A program made the translations under genes and the position numbers. Source: Arthrobacter sp. FB24 (GTDB taxonomy: Bacteria; Actinomycetota; Actinomycetes; Actinomycetales; Micrococcaceae). From it: 64,000 nucleotides of DNA. The notes under the pieces are model-generated. The model was given only the letters and a program-made list of their open reading frames with translations. It was not told the DNA's origin and searched no databases. Numbering within the stretch: the stretch's first letter is position 1; every line of letters starts with the position of its first letter. Positions 37,573 through 46,703 of the stretch are shown piece after piece. Where the stretch lies: assembly GCF_000196235.1 (NCBI RefSeq), contig NC_008541.1, forward strand, positions 2,480,001 through 2,544,000, written 5' to 3'.

Positions 37573-37992
37573 GTGGCAGAAGACGCACGTGAACAACGGG
37601 ACAACCAGGCCGGCCATGGCCAGCCCCAGTATCATGGTGTCCCCGCCAATGCCCTGCCGCTGACGGCCAACGAAGACCGGCAGTGGGCAACCCTCGCACA
37701 CTTCGGCGGCATCCTCGGGTGCGTCCCGTCGCTGTTGATCTACCTGATTTTCAAGGACCGCGGCCCGTTCACGGCACAGGAGTCCAAGGAAGCGCTGAAC
37801 TTCACCCTGCCTCCCACAATCGCCGCCGTCATCTGCAACATCCTGGTGATGCTGCCGGTGGTGGGTAACATCTTCGCAGTGCTGGCCACGCTGATCTGGA
37901 TCGCTGTAACCTGCTTCTCCGTGGCGGCCGGTATCCACGTCAACCGTGGCCAGCCCCACCGCTACGACTTCAACCTGCGCTGGATCAAGTAA
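37573..37992 (+). CDS. DUF4870 membrane protein
   Basis: A 139-residue protein with a hydrophilic N-terminus and the DUF4870 pattern: RQWATLAHFGGILGCVPSLLIYLIFKDRGPFTAQESKEALNFTL, then two further hydrophobic segments (about 80-100 and 100-120) and a short basic tail HRYDFNLRWIK. Members are small multi-pass membrane proteins without known function, similar to Tic20-like proteins. GTG at 37573 is preceded by AAGGAC. It converges with hemW. Confidence 0.88.
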   Translation: MAEDAREQRDNQAGHGQPQYHGVPANALPLTANEDRQWATLAHFGGILGCVPSLLIYLIFKDRGPFTAQESKEALNFTLPPTIAAVICNILVMLPVVGNIFAVLATLIWIAVTCFSVAAGIHVNRGQPHRYDFNLRWIK

Positions 37993-38031
37993 GCCATAGG
38001 GCCGACCAACCGGCCGGCCAAGGTAACCGGA

Positions 38032-39261
38032 TTAGTCGGGCAGGATCCTTCTGACTACGGCGTCCGCGAGCAGCCTGCCTTTCAGGGTGAGCACGAGCCT
38101 GCCCCGAAATGCCGCGGCGGGATCCACCAGGCCGTCTGCGATCAGTCCGGCGACGGCCTGCCGCCCGGACACTCCCAGTCCGGATACCTCGAGTCCGGTG
38201 CTCAGCCTGGCCTCAAGCATGACCCGCTCAACGTTGCGGGTTTCGGCGTCGAGCGTTTCCCGGCCCGCCGCCGGTGACACACCGCCGGCAAGCCTCCCGG
38301 CGTAGGCCGTGGGGTGCTTCACGTTCCACCAGCGGACTCCGCCGACGTGCGAATGCGCGCCCGGGCCGATCCCCCACCAGTCATCGCCGCGCCAGTAGGC
38401 CAGGTTGTGCCGGCACGCCTGCTCAGGTGTGCGTGACCAGTTGCTGACCTCGTACCAGCCAAGGCCTGCGGCGGTGATCAGTTCATCGGCGAGTTCATAC
38501 TTGGCCGCGTGGTCGTCGTCGTCGATCCCCGGCACTTCGCCGCGACGGATCTGGGCGGCCAGCTTGGTGCCGTCCTCCACGATCAGGGCGTAGGCGCTGA
38601 TGTGGTCAGGGCCGTACGAGAGGGCTGTCTCGAGCGAGTACCGCCAGTCCTCCAGCGACTCCCCCGGTGTTCCGTAGATTAGGTCGAGGCTGACGGCGAG
38701 TCCGGCATCCCTGGCCCACTGCACCACCTGCGGCACCCGGCTGGGCGTATGGGTGCGGTCGAGGACCTTCAGGACGTGCGGAACAGCCGACTGCATTCCG
38801 AAGGAAACACGGGTGAAGCCGGCATCCGCAAGGAGCTGCAGCGACTCCGGTGTGACCGAATCCGGGTTGGCTTCGGTAGTGACCTCGGCACCCGGTTCCA
38901 GGCCCCATTGCGATACCGCCGCGGTGAGGATGCGGGCCAGGTCTTCCGCGGGCAGCAGAGTTGGTGTGCCGCCGCCAAAAAAGACCGTGCCCAGCCGGCG
39001 TTCCGGCAGACCGCTGCCTTGCAGGGCCTTGGCGGCAAACTCCACTTCCGCGATGGCAGTGGAGGCGTACGCGTCCTGGGACGCGCCGCCGCCTAGCTCT
39101 GTCGCGGTGTAGGTGTTGAAGTCGCAATAACCGCAACGGACGGCACAGAAGGGAATGTGGACGTAGAGCCCGAATCGCCGCTGCGCAGCGCCGTAAGCGG
39201 CCTGCGCGGGCAGCAGGCCGTCCGACGGCGCGGGGTCGCCCAGGGGAAGGACGCTAGGCAT
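38032..39261 (-). CDS. hemW: Radical SAM heme chaperone HemW
   Basis: HemW binds heme and an Fe-S cluster and is thought to insert heme into respiratory enzymes; it was formerly called an oxygen-independent coproporphyrinogen oxidase. The 409-residue protein has the radical SAM motif CAVRCGYCDF (CxxxCxxC) near residue 38, GTVFFGGGTPTLL, EANPDSVTPE and the HemN C-terminal domain. The extra cysteine of true coproporphyrinogen dehydrogenases (C-x3-C-x2-C-x-C) is replaced by Phe, which favours HemW. ATG at 39261 follows GGAGG. It follows lepA by 36 nt. Confidence 0.94.
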   Translation of the reverse strand: MPSVLPLGDPAPSDGLLPAQAAYGAAQRRFGLYVHIPFCAVRCGYCDFNTYTATELGGGASQDAYASTAIAEVEFAAKALQGSGLPERRLGTVFFGGGTPTLLPAEDLARILTAAVSQWGLEPGAEVTTEANPDSVTPESLQLLADAGFTRVSFGMQSAVPHVLKVLDRTHTPSRVPQVVQWARDAGLAVSLDLIYGTPGESLEDWRYSLETALSYGPDHISAYALIVEDGTKLAAQIRRGEVPGIDDDDHAAKYELADELITAAGLGWYEVSNWSRTPEQACRHNLAYWRGDDWWGIGPGAHSHVGGVRWWNVKHPTAYAGRLAGGVSPAAGRETLDAETRNVERVMLEARLSTGLEVSGLGVSGRQAVAGLIADGLVDPAAAFRGRLVLTLKGRLLADAVVRRILPD

Positions 39262-39297
39262 GGGTGCGGCCTCCGGAGGTTCCGGCCACGATCATCA

Positions 39298-41151
39298 CTA
39301 CTTCTTGGCCTTGTCCTTGGATTCGTCCGTGGTGAGCGCTGCGATGAAGGCCTCTTGGGGCACTTCAACGCGACCCACCATCTTCATGCGCTTCTTGCCT
39401 TCCTTCTGCTTTTCCAGCAGTTTGCGCTTACGGGTGATGTCACCGCCGTAGCACTTGGCAAGGACATCCTTACGGATGGCACGGATGCTCTCACGGGCGA
39501 TGATCCGGGAGCCGATCGCGGCCTGGATGGGCACTTCGAACTGCTGGCGGGGGATGAGCTCGCGCAGCTTGCCCGTCATCATCACGCCGTAGGCATAGGC
39601 CTTGTCCCGGTGGGTAATGGCGCTGAAGGCGTCCACCTGTTCGCCTTGGAGCATGATGTCTACCTTGACAAGGTCGGCTACCTGATCGCCGTCGGCCTTC
39701 CAGTCCAGCGAGCCGTAGCCGCGGGTCTTGGACTTGAGGATGTCGAAGAAATCGAAGACGATTTCGGCCAACGGCAGGCGGTAGCGGATTTCCACACGGT
39801 CCTCGGAGAGGTAGTCCATGCCGCCCATCACGCCGCGGCGGCTCTGGCACAGCTCCATGATGGCCCCGACGAACTCGTTCGGCGCCAGGATGGTGGCGGA
39901 CACCATCGGCTCCCGGACTTCCGCGATTTTACCGGTGGGGTATTCGCTCGGGTTTGTCACATGGACGACCCGCTTGTCCTCCAGGGTCACTTCGTATTCC
40001 ACGTTCGGGGCCGTGGAAATCAGGTCGAGCTTGTACTCGCGTTCGAGGCGCTCACGGGTGATTTCCAGGTGCAGCAGCCCCAGGAAGCCCACACGGAAGC
40101 CGAAGCCCAGCGCAGCCGAGGTTTCCGGCTGGTAAACAAGGGCGGCGTCGTTGAGCATCAGCTTCTCAAGGGCATCGCGGAGCACCGGGTAGTCCGTGCC
40201 GTCCAGCGGGTAGAGCCCGGAGAACACCATGGGTTTGGCGTCCGCATAGCCCGGCAGTGATTGTGAGGCAGGCTTGGCCAGGTTGGTGACGGTGTCGCCG
40301 ACCTTGGACAGGCGGACGTCCTTCACACCGGTAATGAGATAGCCCACTTCGCCGACGCCCAGGCCCTTGGAGGGGGTGGGCTCCGGGGAGCTCACGCCGA
40401 TCTCAAGGAGTTCGTGGGTGGCTCGCGTGGACATCATCTGGATGCGTTCGCGGGGGTGCAGCATGCCGTCGACCACGCGCACGTACGTGACCACGCCGCG
40501 GTAGGTGTCGTAGACCGAGTCGAAGATCATGGCGCGGGCGGGAGCGTCGGGGTCGCCAACAGGTGCCGGCAGGTCTCGGACGATCTTGTCGAGCAGTACT
40601 TCGACGCCCATGCCGGTTTTGCCGGAAACGCGCAGGACCTCATCGGGGTCGCCGCCGATCAGGTTGGCGAGTTCCTCGGCGTACTTTTCAGGCTGAGCCG
40701 CGGGGAGGTCGATCTTGTTCAGGACCGGGATGATGGTGAGGTTGTTTTCCATCGCCAGGTACAGGTTGGCGAGCGTCTGCGCCTCGATGCCCTGGGCCGC
40801 GTCCACGAGGAGCACTGCACCTTCGCAGGCGGCCAGCGAACGGGAGACCTCATAGGTGAAATCGACGTGCCCGGGGGTGTCGATCATGTTCAACGCGTAG
40901 CTGGTGCCGTCAACTTCCCAGGGCATGCGTACTGCCTGGGACTTGATGGTGATGCCGCGCTCACGTTCGATATCCATGCGGTCCAGATACTGGGCCTTCA
41001 TGTCGCGGGACTGAACGACGCCGGTGTACTGCAACATGCGGTCGGCCAGAGTGGATTTACCGTGGTCAATGTGCGCAATGATGCAGAAGTTCCGGATGAT
41101 GGCCGGATCTGTTGCGGCGGGCACCGGGGCGGTGCGGGCCATGGGAGACAC
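39298..41151 (-). CDS. lepA: Elongation factor 4 (LepA)
   Basis: Ribosome-associated GTPase that acts on stalled or back-translocating ribosomes and in 30S biogenesis. The 617-residue protein has [15 protein letters not shown] (G1), [11 protein letters not shown] (switch), [12 protein letters not shown] (G3), NKIDLP (G4) and the LepA-specific C-terminal domain [47 protein letters not shown] at 41151 has AAGGA at a proper distance; ATG at 41142 is an alternative. It is followed by hemW. Confidence 0.98.
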   Translation of the reverse strand: MSPMARTAPVPAATDPAIIRNFCIIAHIDHGKSTLADRMLQYTGVVQSRDMKAQYLDRMDIERERGITIKSQAVRMPWEVDGTSYALNMIDTPGHVDFTYEVSRSLAACEGAVLLVDAAQGIEAQTLANLYLAMENNLTIIPVLNKIDLPAAQPEKYAEELANLIGGDPDEVLRVSGKTGMGVEVLLDKIVRDLPAPVGDPDAPARAMIFDSVYDTYRGVVTYVRVVDGMLHPRERIQMMSTRATHELLEIGVSSPEPTPSKGLGVGEVGYLITGVKDVRLSKVGDTVTNLAKPASQSLPGYADAKPMVFSGLYPLDGTDYPVLRDALEKLMLNDAALVYQPETSAALGFGFRVGFLGLLHLEITRERLEREYKLDLISTAPNVEYEVTLEDKRVVHVTNPSEYPTGKIAEVREPMVSATILAPNEFVGAIMELCQSRRGVMGGMDYLSEDRVEIRYRLPLAEIVFDFFDILKSKTRGYGSLDWKADGDQVADLVKVDIMLQGEQVDAFSAITHRDKAYAYGVMMTGKLRELIPRQQFEVPIQAAIGSRIIARESIRAIRKDVLAKCYGGDITRKRKLLEKQKEGKKRMKMVGRVEVPQEAFIAALTTDESKDKAKK

Positions 41152-41319
41152 GCAGGGTCCTTACTGTTGGCATTTCCGCGGCTGTGCTCAGGACGGCCGG
41201 GGCCGTCGCGGGACCTGCCGCACGTGAACTTATAGTGTCCCACGTCCTGCCGCCACTCGGTGCATTGTTTGCGTACCCGGACTGCGGGGGCGCAAAAGGT
41301 CCGGTCCATGCGGTCGAAG

Positions 41320-41331
41320 TATCGTTGCAGG
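41320..41331 (+). promoter_or_regulatory. Candidate -10 element for leaderless PemK/MazF-like gene
   Basis: TATCGT (41320-41325, TANNNT) is six bases before the ATG at 41332. The AGG touching the ATG is too close to act as a ribosome binding site. Confidence 0.45.
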
Positions 41332-41889
41332 ATGGCATTCAACCTCCGCTCACTCGCCCGGGCTGTCCGCACCGCTTTTCGCCTGCTGGAAGGGCGCCCC
41401 GCCGCGGGTCGACCGGCCGGCCCGACCCCCGGCCGTTCCGCTCCCGCCCGTTCAAAGGTGCCGCAGGCCGCTGCCGGCGGCCTCAGCGGAAAATACCCTG
41501 GCGACTTCAAGGGCACCACGAATATCAAGTACGCCCCCTCCCCCAACGGCAAGCCGGAACCGGGCGAAGTCGTGTGGACCTGGGTTCCCTACGAAGAGGA
41601 CCATTCCCAGGGTAAGGACCGGCCCGTGCTCCTGATCGGCAGCCGCGGGCGGTACCTGCTTGGACTCATGCTCACCAGCAAGGACCATGACCAGGACCGC
41701 AGGAATGACGATAGCTACGTGGATATCGGGACAGGCAGCTGGGACAGGCAGCGCCGGCTCAGTGAGGCCAAGCTGGACCGCATCATCCAGATCAGCCCGG
41801 CGGACATCCGCAGGGAGGGCGCTGTCCTGGACCGGCGACGCTTCGACACCGTCGCCTCGGTACTGCGTGAGCTGCACGGCTGGACCTGA
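41332..41889 (+). CDS. PemK/MazF-like toxin-family protein, no antitoxin visible
   Basis: A 185-residue protein. The first 60 residues are basic and rich in Ala, Pro and Arg. The core GEVVWTWVPYEEDHSQGKDRPVLLIGSRGRYLLGLMLTSKDHD resembles the MazF/PemK fold (opening strand, the conserved RPVLxI strand and a following hydrophobic strand). The C-terminal part has YVDIGTGSWDRQRRLSEAKLDRIIQISPADIRREG, like the MazF pattern of a late beta strand and helix. MazF/PemK toxins are RNases, but residues needed for activity cannot be confirmed here. There is no antitoxin frame next to it: lepA is divergent and rpsT follows 198 nt on. Many actinobacteria have such stand-alone relatives, so it may be a housekeeping RNase rather than a toxin. 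Confidence 0.78.
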   Translation: MAFNLRSLARAVRTAFRLLEGRPAAGRPAGPTPGRSAPARSKVPQAAAGGLSGKYPGDFKGTTNIKYAPSPNGKPEPGEVVWTWVPYEEDHSQGKDRPVLLIGSRGRYLLGLMLTSKDHDQDRRNDDSYVDIGTGSWDRQRRLSEAKLDRIIQISPADIRREGAVLDRRRFDTVASVLRELHGWT

Positions 41890-42087
41890 CTGACAACCAC
41901 CGGGCAGCGACAGACGCCAGCCGGAAAACAACGGCATGCCAGAGCATCTGCTACTATTGACAGCTGTGTGTCCGTGCAGGTCGACGGCCACTGATGGTTG
42001 GCCGCCATAGGTATCCCCACGCCGCTCAGTCAATGGCCAATCTGAAAGCCCTCTAGACCATTTCCGCATTAAAAAGAGAGTTCACAC

Positions 42088-42348
42088 GTGGCTAATATCA
42101 AGTCCCAGAAGAAGCGCATCCTCACCAACGAGAAGGCTCGCCTGCGCAACAACGCAGTCAAGTCGGAGCTGAAGACGGCCATCCGCGCCGTCAACACCGC
42201 CGTTGAGTCCACCGACAAGGATGCCGCTGCTGCTGCGCTGGTTGCTGCAAGCCGTAAGCTGGATAAGGCTGTCAGCAAGGGCGTTCTTCACAAGAACAAC
42301 GCTGCAAACCGCAAGTCGGCGATCTCCAAGAAGGTCAACGCACTCTAA
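42088..42348 (+). CDS. rpsT: 30S ribosomal protein S20
   Basis: An 86-residue, strongly basic ribosomal protein that binds 16S rRNA early in 30S assembly. It begins [29 protein letters not shown] and ends [19 protein letters not shown], the standard S20 ends. GTG at 42088 has AAGAGAG about 9 nt upstream. Codon use is strongly biased as in highly expressed genes. TACTAT at 41950-41955 could be a -10 element for it. Confidence 0.98.
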   Translation: MANIKSQKKRILTNEKARLRNNAVKSELKTAIRAVNTAVESTDKDAAAAALVAASRKLDKAVSKGVLHKNNAANRKSAISKKVNAL

Positions 42349-42377
42349 GGTTTTCCAGTTCACCTGAACTGATGATC

Positions 42378-42408
42378 GTGGCCGGCACCCCGACGGGGTG
42401 CCGGCCAC
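42378..42408. terminator. Intrinsic terminator of rpsT
   Basis: A perfect 14-bp stem (42378-42391 with 42395-42408), GAC loop and following ATCCTTTTAA lie 30 nt after rpsT. It may also serve holA on the other strand. Confidence 0.93.
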
Positions 42409-42472
42409 ATCCTTTTAACCGCGGCTGCAGGTTGGCAGAGGCCGCCGCGCTCCGCCCGCTACCGCTCCTCCG

Positions 42473-43489
42473 TTAGTTGCGGCGGACCGACGTTGCGATG
42501 ACGGTGACAGCGTGCTCCACCGCGTAGACCGGATCCCGGGAAAGGCCTTTGACCTGGGCGTCCGCCTCGGCAGTCACCTGGATGGAGCGGACCAGGCCTT
42601 CCGGGGTCCAGCGCCTGACGTCCCGCTGCGCCTGTTCCACAAGCCACGGCTGCATGCCAAGCTGGCGGGCGATTTGCGCCGAGGATCCCTGCGCGCCGGC
42701 TACTTTGGCCACCGTGCGGAGTTTTGCGGCAAGTGCTGCCACGAGCGGAACGGGGTCCGCCCCCGTCGCAAGGGCGTGGCGGAGCGTAGAGAGTGCCAGC
42801 GGTCCGTTGCCGGCTAGCGCGGCGTCCGCAACTTTGAAGGCTGTTGCCTCGATCCGCCCGCCATAGTAACGGTCCACCATGTCCGTATCCACAGCAGTGG
42901 CTGCATCCGCGATGAGCTGGCTGCAGGCGGCGGCGAGCTCCGACAGGTTGGCGCCCACCGCATTCACCAGCGCATGGACGGCCTCGGGCTCGATGCGGCG
43001 CGAAGCGGCCTTGAATTCAGCAGCGACGAATGCCGACTTGTCCGCATCCTTCTTGAGCGGCTGACAATCGACCACCGGCCAGCCGGCGGCCTTGATGGCA
43101 TCGAGCAGCTTCTTGCCCCGGACGCCGCCGCCGTGGCGGACTACCAGGACGGCGTCGGGCTCAGGGTCTGCCAGGTACTTGAGGGCGTCCGTGAGGAACG
43201 CGTCGTTCATTGCTTCCGCCGACTCCACCTCAATCAGCTTCGATTCCCCGAACAGCGAAGGACTGACGTTCATGGCCAGGGACCCGGGTTCATAGCTGCC
43301 TGCGTTGAGCCTGGTGATCTCGACATCCGGCTGGGCTGCGCGGACCTGGGACCTGATGCGGTCCATGGCCCGGATGCCGAGGTATTCTTCGGGTCCGCCG
43401 ATCAGCACCACGCGGGCCGGGGTCACGTCGCGCCAGGTGGCGGTCGCTGACGTCGCCGGCTTGGATCGTGCTTTTTGCGCAGCGGCCAC
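42473..43489 (-). CDS. holA: DNA polymerase III subunit delta
   Basis: The delta subunit of the clamp loader opens the beta clamp. The 338-residue protein fits HolA: RVVLIGGPEEYLGIRAMDRIRSQV at the start, DAGS-like LNAGSYEPGSL, LFGESKLIEVESAEAM, RIEPEAVHALVNAVGANLSELAAACSQL and YYGGRIEATAFKVADAALAGN. The first 20 residues are a basic Ala-rich extension that overlaps the end of comEC by 67 nt. Co-location with comEC-comEA is the common bacterial arrangement. Confidence 0.93.
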   Translation of the reverse strand: MAAAQKARSKPATSATATWRDVTPARVVLIGGPEEYLGIRAMDRIRSQVRAAQPDVEITRLNAGSYEPGSLAMNVSPSLFGESKLIEVESAEAMNDAFLTDALKYLADPEPDAVLVVRHGGGVRGKKLLDAIKAAGWPVVDCQPLKKDADKSAFVAAEFKAASRRIEPEAVHALVNAVGANLSELAAACSQLIADAATAVDTDMVDRYYGGRIEATAFKVADAALAGNGPLALSTLRHALATGADPVPLVAALAAKLRTVAKVAGAQGSSAQIARQLGMQPWLVEQAQRDVRRWTPEGLVRSIQVTAEADAQVKGLSRDPVYAVEHAVTVIATSVRRN

Positions 43490-45393
43490 TCTTGGTTCCT
43501 CCCGGACATCGGATTAATACCTCTAAGACTCCCACGGTGGCGGCGCTCATCCAAGCCGGTGAACCGGGGCCACAGATCCAGCAGATCGACGGTCTTTCGG
43601 TGCGTCGCCAGGACCAGCGTCCACAAGGCGCGCGGGTGCAGAACAAGCCACAGCACAAGCAGCGTGCAGCCGGACAGCGCCACCATGGTGGCCGCGCCAA
43701 ACGGTCCCTCAGGCCACGGCAGGGCGGCGCCGGGCAGGTCCGCGAAGAACCTGGCAACGGCCGCGACTCCGGCCGCGCAGCCACCCGCAACCGCCATGGG
43801 AACCGCAGCTGCCCAAGGGGCCAGCGGCACCACGGGCACGGCGGCTGTTCCGAGGATGGTCACCGGCGCCACGAGGGGAGCCGCCACCATGTTTGCCAGC
43901 AGGGCGTAGGACGAAAACTGGGGCTGCAGCAGGACGATCACCGGACTGCAGAAGAGTTGGGCGGACAGCGGAACGGCAAGGCCGGCAGCCAGCCAGCGCG
44001 GCACAACCGGTGGCAGCCATTCCATGATCCGCGGGCCGGCCGTCACGATGCCGAGAGTGGCCAGCACGGACAGCAGAAAGCTAAAACTGGTCCCGAGTCC
44101 CGGATCGGCCATGAGGAGCCCGATCACGGCCAGGCAGAGGAAGCTGAGCCCGCGTCCGGTCCGGCCGCCGGACAGAGAGACCAGTCCGATTGCGCCCATG
44201 AGCGCAGCCCGGAGGACGCTGGCGTCCGGACCCACCATCAGGACGAACAGTGCCAGGCCGGAGAGGGCAGCCGCAGCCGCGGGAGCCCTCGACAGGCGGA
44301 TAGTTCGGGCAGCCAACAACAGAGTCCCCAGGATGAGGCTGCAGTTCGCCCCGCTGACTGCGGTCAGGTGGGTCATGCCGACAGTTTTCATGGCGCTTCC
44401 AAGCTGGTCGTCGAGGTAGCTGGTGTCGCCCGTGACCATTCCCGGCAGGAGGCCGCGGGCATCGCCGCCGATCCATTCGGCTGCGGCGGCAAACCCCCTG
44501 CGGAGGGCGCCTGGTCCCTCCTGCCATGCGGTGGTGGCTGCCGTGGTGGCTGGGTCCGTGGTGGCGGACAGGGTCCCCGCCTGCGTTTGGCCGTGGTCGG
44601 CCGGCCTCAGCTTTCCCGTAGTCCGGATCCGCTGTCCGGGGACCACGTGCTGCCAGTCCCCGCCGCCCACGAGCAACAGGCGGGCGTCACTCCTGATGAG
44701 GCCGCCGTTGGCGATAATCGCGTATGCGGTGGCTTCAACTGCCCAACGGTCCGAACCGCCGCGGCCGGGAATTTTCAGCTGGCGCGGTGTCCCCGCGATC
44801 TCGGCCTCAACCACTACAGCGGAGCGGGCCGTGACTGCATCCGCAACGGGCCCGTCGTGCTTCTGGGATGCGGCGATGGCCGAGTGGGACGCGATGGCCG
44901 CGGACAGCACCACGGCAATGCCGAGGGTGGTCAGGAAGCTCCGTGGCACCAGCCCTGCCCCGTGGCGCCGCATCCGGCGACAGCGGATGGCAGCTAACAG
45001 CGCCACAGCTGCCAGGAGCAATCCCGCGATCAAGACCCCGAGCGCGGGCAACGGCAACCAGACGCCGGCGACGGCGGCGGCCCAGGCGAGGAGTGCCGGA
45101 GGTACGAGACGCAGGTCGGTCCGGCGCTGCGGCCTGTTGCCGGTTGCGGTTCCCGCAGGTCTTCCTGTCCCCTGTACCCGGCCCTCCGGTCCGGGAAGGA
45201 GTCGCGCCGCGAGCACTTCCCGCAGGCCGGACGCCGTTCGCGGCACGATGCCCCTGATGCCGGCAGCGCGGACTTCCGCTGCCTGGCGGGCCTCCGGCGG
45301 GTTCTCGGCAGTGCGCGGCGGCCGGGGGGTCCCTCCCTCCTCACCGCTGACGGCTGCGTCGATGAAGCGGTGCCACGGACTGACCTTGCCCAC
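43423..45393 (-). CDS. comEC: ComEC/Rec2 family DNA-uptake channel protein
   Basis: Inner-membrane protein thought to let single-stranded DNA pass into the cell during transformation. The 656-residue product has an N-terminal OB-like periplasmic region and the competence domain with many helices, including GMTHLTAVSGANCSLILGTLLLAAR (the signature HLTAVSG) and ASVLRAALMGAIGL. It lacks a C-terminal metallo-beta-lactamase domain, as is frequent in actinobacteria. The frame extends to 45447, but GTG at 45393 gives a clean start one base after the comEA stop. The last 22 residues are basic and overlap holA. Confidence 0.9.
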   Translation of the reverse strand: MGKVSPWHRFIDAAVSGEEGGTPRPPRTAENPPEARQAAEVRAAGIRGIVPRTASGLREVLAARLLPGPEGRVQGTGRPAGTATGNRPQRRTDLRLVPPALLAWAAAVAGVWLPLPALGVLIAGLLLAAVALLAAIRCRRMRRHGAGLVPRSFLTTLGIAVVLSAAIASHSAIAASQKHDGPVADAVTARSAVVVEAEIAGTPRQLKIPGRGGSDRWAVEATAYAIIANGGLIRSDARLLLVGGGDWQHVVPGQRIRTTGKLRPADHGQTQAGTLSATTDPATTAATTAWQEGPGALRRGFAAAAEWIGGDARGLLPGMVTGDTSYLDDQLGSAMKTVGMTHLTAVSGANCSLILGTLLLAARTIRLSRAPAAAAALSGLALFVLMVGPDASVLRAALMGAIGLVSLSGGRTGRGLSFLCLAVIGLLMADPGLGTSFSFLLSVLATLGIVTAGPRIMEWLPPVVPRWLAAGLAVPLSAQLFCSPVIVLLQPQFSSYALLANMVAAPLVAPVTILGTAAVPVVPLAPWAAAVPMAVAGGCAAGVAAVARFFADLPGAALPWPEGPFGAATMVALSGCTLLVLWLVLHPRALWTLVLATHRKTVDLLDLWPRFTGLDERRHRGSLRGINPMSGRNQEWPLRKKHDPSRRRQRPPPGAT

Positions 45394-45394
45394 C

Positions 45395-46375
45395 TCAGGA
45401 CACCCGAACGAGGGGCAGCAGCGTTTCCAGCATCTTGGGGCCAACACCGTCCACCGCGTCTAGTTCCTCAACGGTGCTGAACCGGCCGTGTTCCTTGCGC
45501 CAATCGACGATGCGCTGGGCCAGCACGGGACCAACCCGGGGCAATGCGCCCAGTTCCTCGGCAGACGCCGAATTCAGGTCGATCTTCCCGCCCTCCGCTC
45601 CCGTTTGGCCGGGGACTGAGTCGCCGGGCCCCGATCCCGCGGCTCCCGGTCCGGTGGCGCCGGCTGCCGCCCCAGGGGCGTCCACCGGTTCCCCCACCAG
45701 CGGAACGTGGATTTTCTGGCCGTCGGCCAGGACGGCGGCAAGGTTCAACCGGTTCAGGTCAGCCCCTTCCGCACTTCCACCCGCACCGGCGATGGCCTCG
45801 TGGACCCGGCTGCCTTCCGGCAGTTCCACAACGCCCGCCCGGTTGACGGCCCCCGCCACGTGGACAATGATCTTCGCTCCGGATGCGGCACCTGAAGGCT
45901 GTCGTCCCGTTGAGGCGCCGTCGGATCCTCCCGGCCCTGAACCGGGATGTCCTTCCTGTTGCGCGCTGACTTCCGGGCTGCTGACGTCGCTCAAGGGCAC
46001 CACGTGGGGACGGCTGGCTGCCACATCCCACCAGAACCAGCCGCCCAGCAGGAGACTCAGCAGTCCCAGCAGCACCGCAACGCGAAACCCCGAGCGCCAG
46101 CGGAACTTCGCCGGTGCATGTGTTCCGGAAACGGCGGATGAATCGGCGGCCGAGCCGCCAACGGCGCCAGGTTCCGGCTGCGCACCGCCGTCATACGTGA
46201 AAGACCCGTGGCCGTGAACCCCGGCGCCGTACCCCAGGAGCCCCGCCGAACCCGGGTTCCCGGCATCGGATCCACCGCCGTCACCGCCGCCGGAAGGCCC
46301 CAGTGTGGTTGCCAGGCGCCGGCGCGCGCGGCTGGCCGCGGCAGGTGCTCCCGCTTCCGCGTTCCGGCGTGACAT
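45395..46375 (-). CDS. comEA: ComEA-like helix-hairpin-helix DNA-binding protein
   Basis: Membrane-anchored DNA receptor of the competence system. The 326-residue protein has a long Gly/Ala/Ser-rich cytoplasmic N-terminus (about 1-95), one transmembrane helix (FRVAVLLGLLSLLLGGWFWW, about 98-117), an SLBB domain (IIVHVAGAVNRAGVVELPEGSRVHEAIAGAGG) and a C-terminal helix-hairpin-helix pair (KIDLNSASAEELGALPRVGPVLAQRIVDWR ... VDGVGPKMLETLLPLV). It directly precedes comEC. The long low-complexity N-terminus makes the start less certain. Confidence 0.9.
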   Translation of the reverse strand: MSRRNAEAGAPAAASRARRRLATTLGPSGGGDGGGSDAGNPGSAGLLGYGAGVHGHGSFTYDGGAQPEPGAVGGSAADSSAVSGTHAPAKFRWRSGFRVAVLLGLLSLLLGGWFWWDVAASRPHVVPLSDVSSPEVSAQQEGHPGSGPGGSDGASTGRQPSGAASGAKIIVHVAGAVNRAGVVELPEGSRVHEAIAGAGGSAEGADLNRLNLAAVLADGQKIHVPLVGEPVDAPGAAAGATGPGAAGSGPGDSVPGQTGAEGGKIDLNSASAEELGALPRVGPVLAQRIVDWRKEHGRFSTVEELDAVDGVGPKMLETLLPLVRVS

Positions 46376-46474
46376 ACCCCCACGCTAGGCAAATGGAGGC
46401 GGCACAGACAGCGCGAATGACTGTATGTGGAAAGCGCTGCCGGCGGCTTCCTCTGCGGTTCCCCGGCCTGCCGG

Positions 46475-46660
46475 CTACTTCTGGTAGGTGATGTAGGCCT
46501 CGTACTGGACCCGCCAGGATTCCGGCGCCTTGGGGTCGGGAACAGTCGTCGTCAGGAACTGGACGCTTGTCACCTGGCCCTTGAGGTACTTCAGCCAGTT
46601 GGTGACTTCTTCGGACACGTCCTTGTCGAACTGCGCAACGTGGTGCACCTGCATTGTCAT
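46475..46660 (-). CDS. Conserved-looking small protein of unknown function
   Basis: A 61-residue protein with balanced composition: MTMQVHHVAQFDKDVSEEVTNWLKYLKG, a strand-like QVTSVQFLTTTVPD and a C-terminal SWRVQYEAYITYQK. It looks like a small alpha/beta fold rather than a shadow frame, because the opposite strand codes for nothing sensible and its base use is normal. ATG at 46660 has GGAGGCTCCC region upstream that can serve as ribosome binding site. It lies in line between degV and comEA. I do not recognise its family. Confidence 0.68.
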   Translation of the reverse strand: MTMQVHHVAQFDKDVSEEVTNWLKYLKGQVTSVQFLTTTVPDPKAPESWRVQYEAYITYQK

Positions 46661-46703
46661 GGGAGCCTCCTTGCTTGGTGGGGAGACTGTACTACCGGCA
46701 AAG

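Noticed and set aside
43468..44997. 509-codon plus-strand frame opposite comEC and the holA start
   Set aside because: Gln/Arg/Gly/His-rich antisense shadow; comEC has clear competence-domain motifs.
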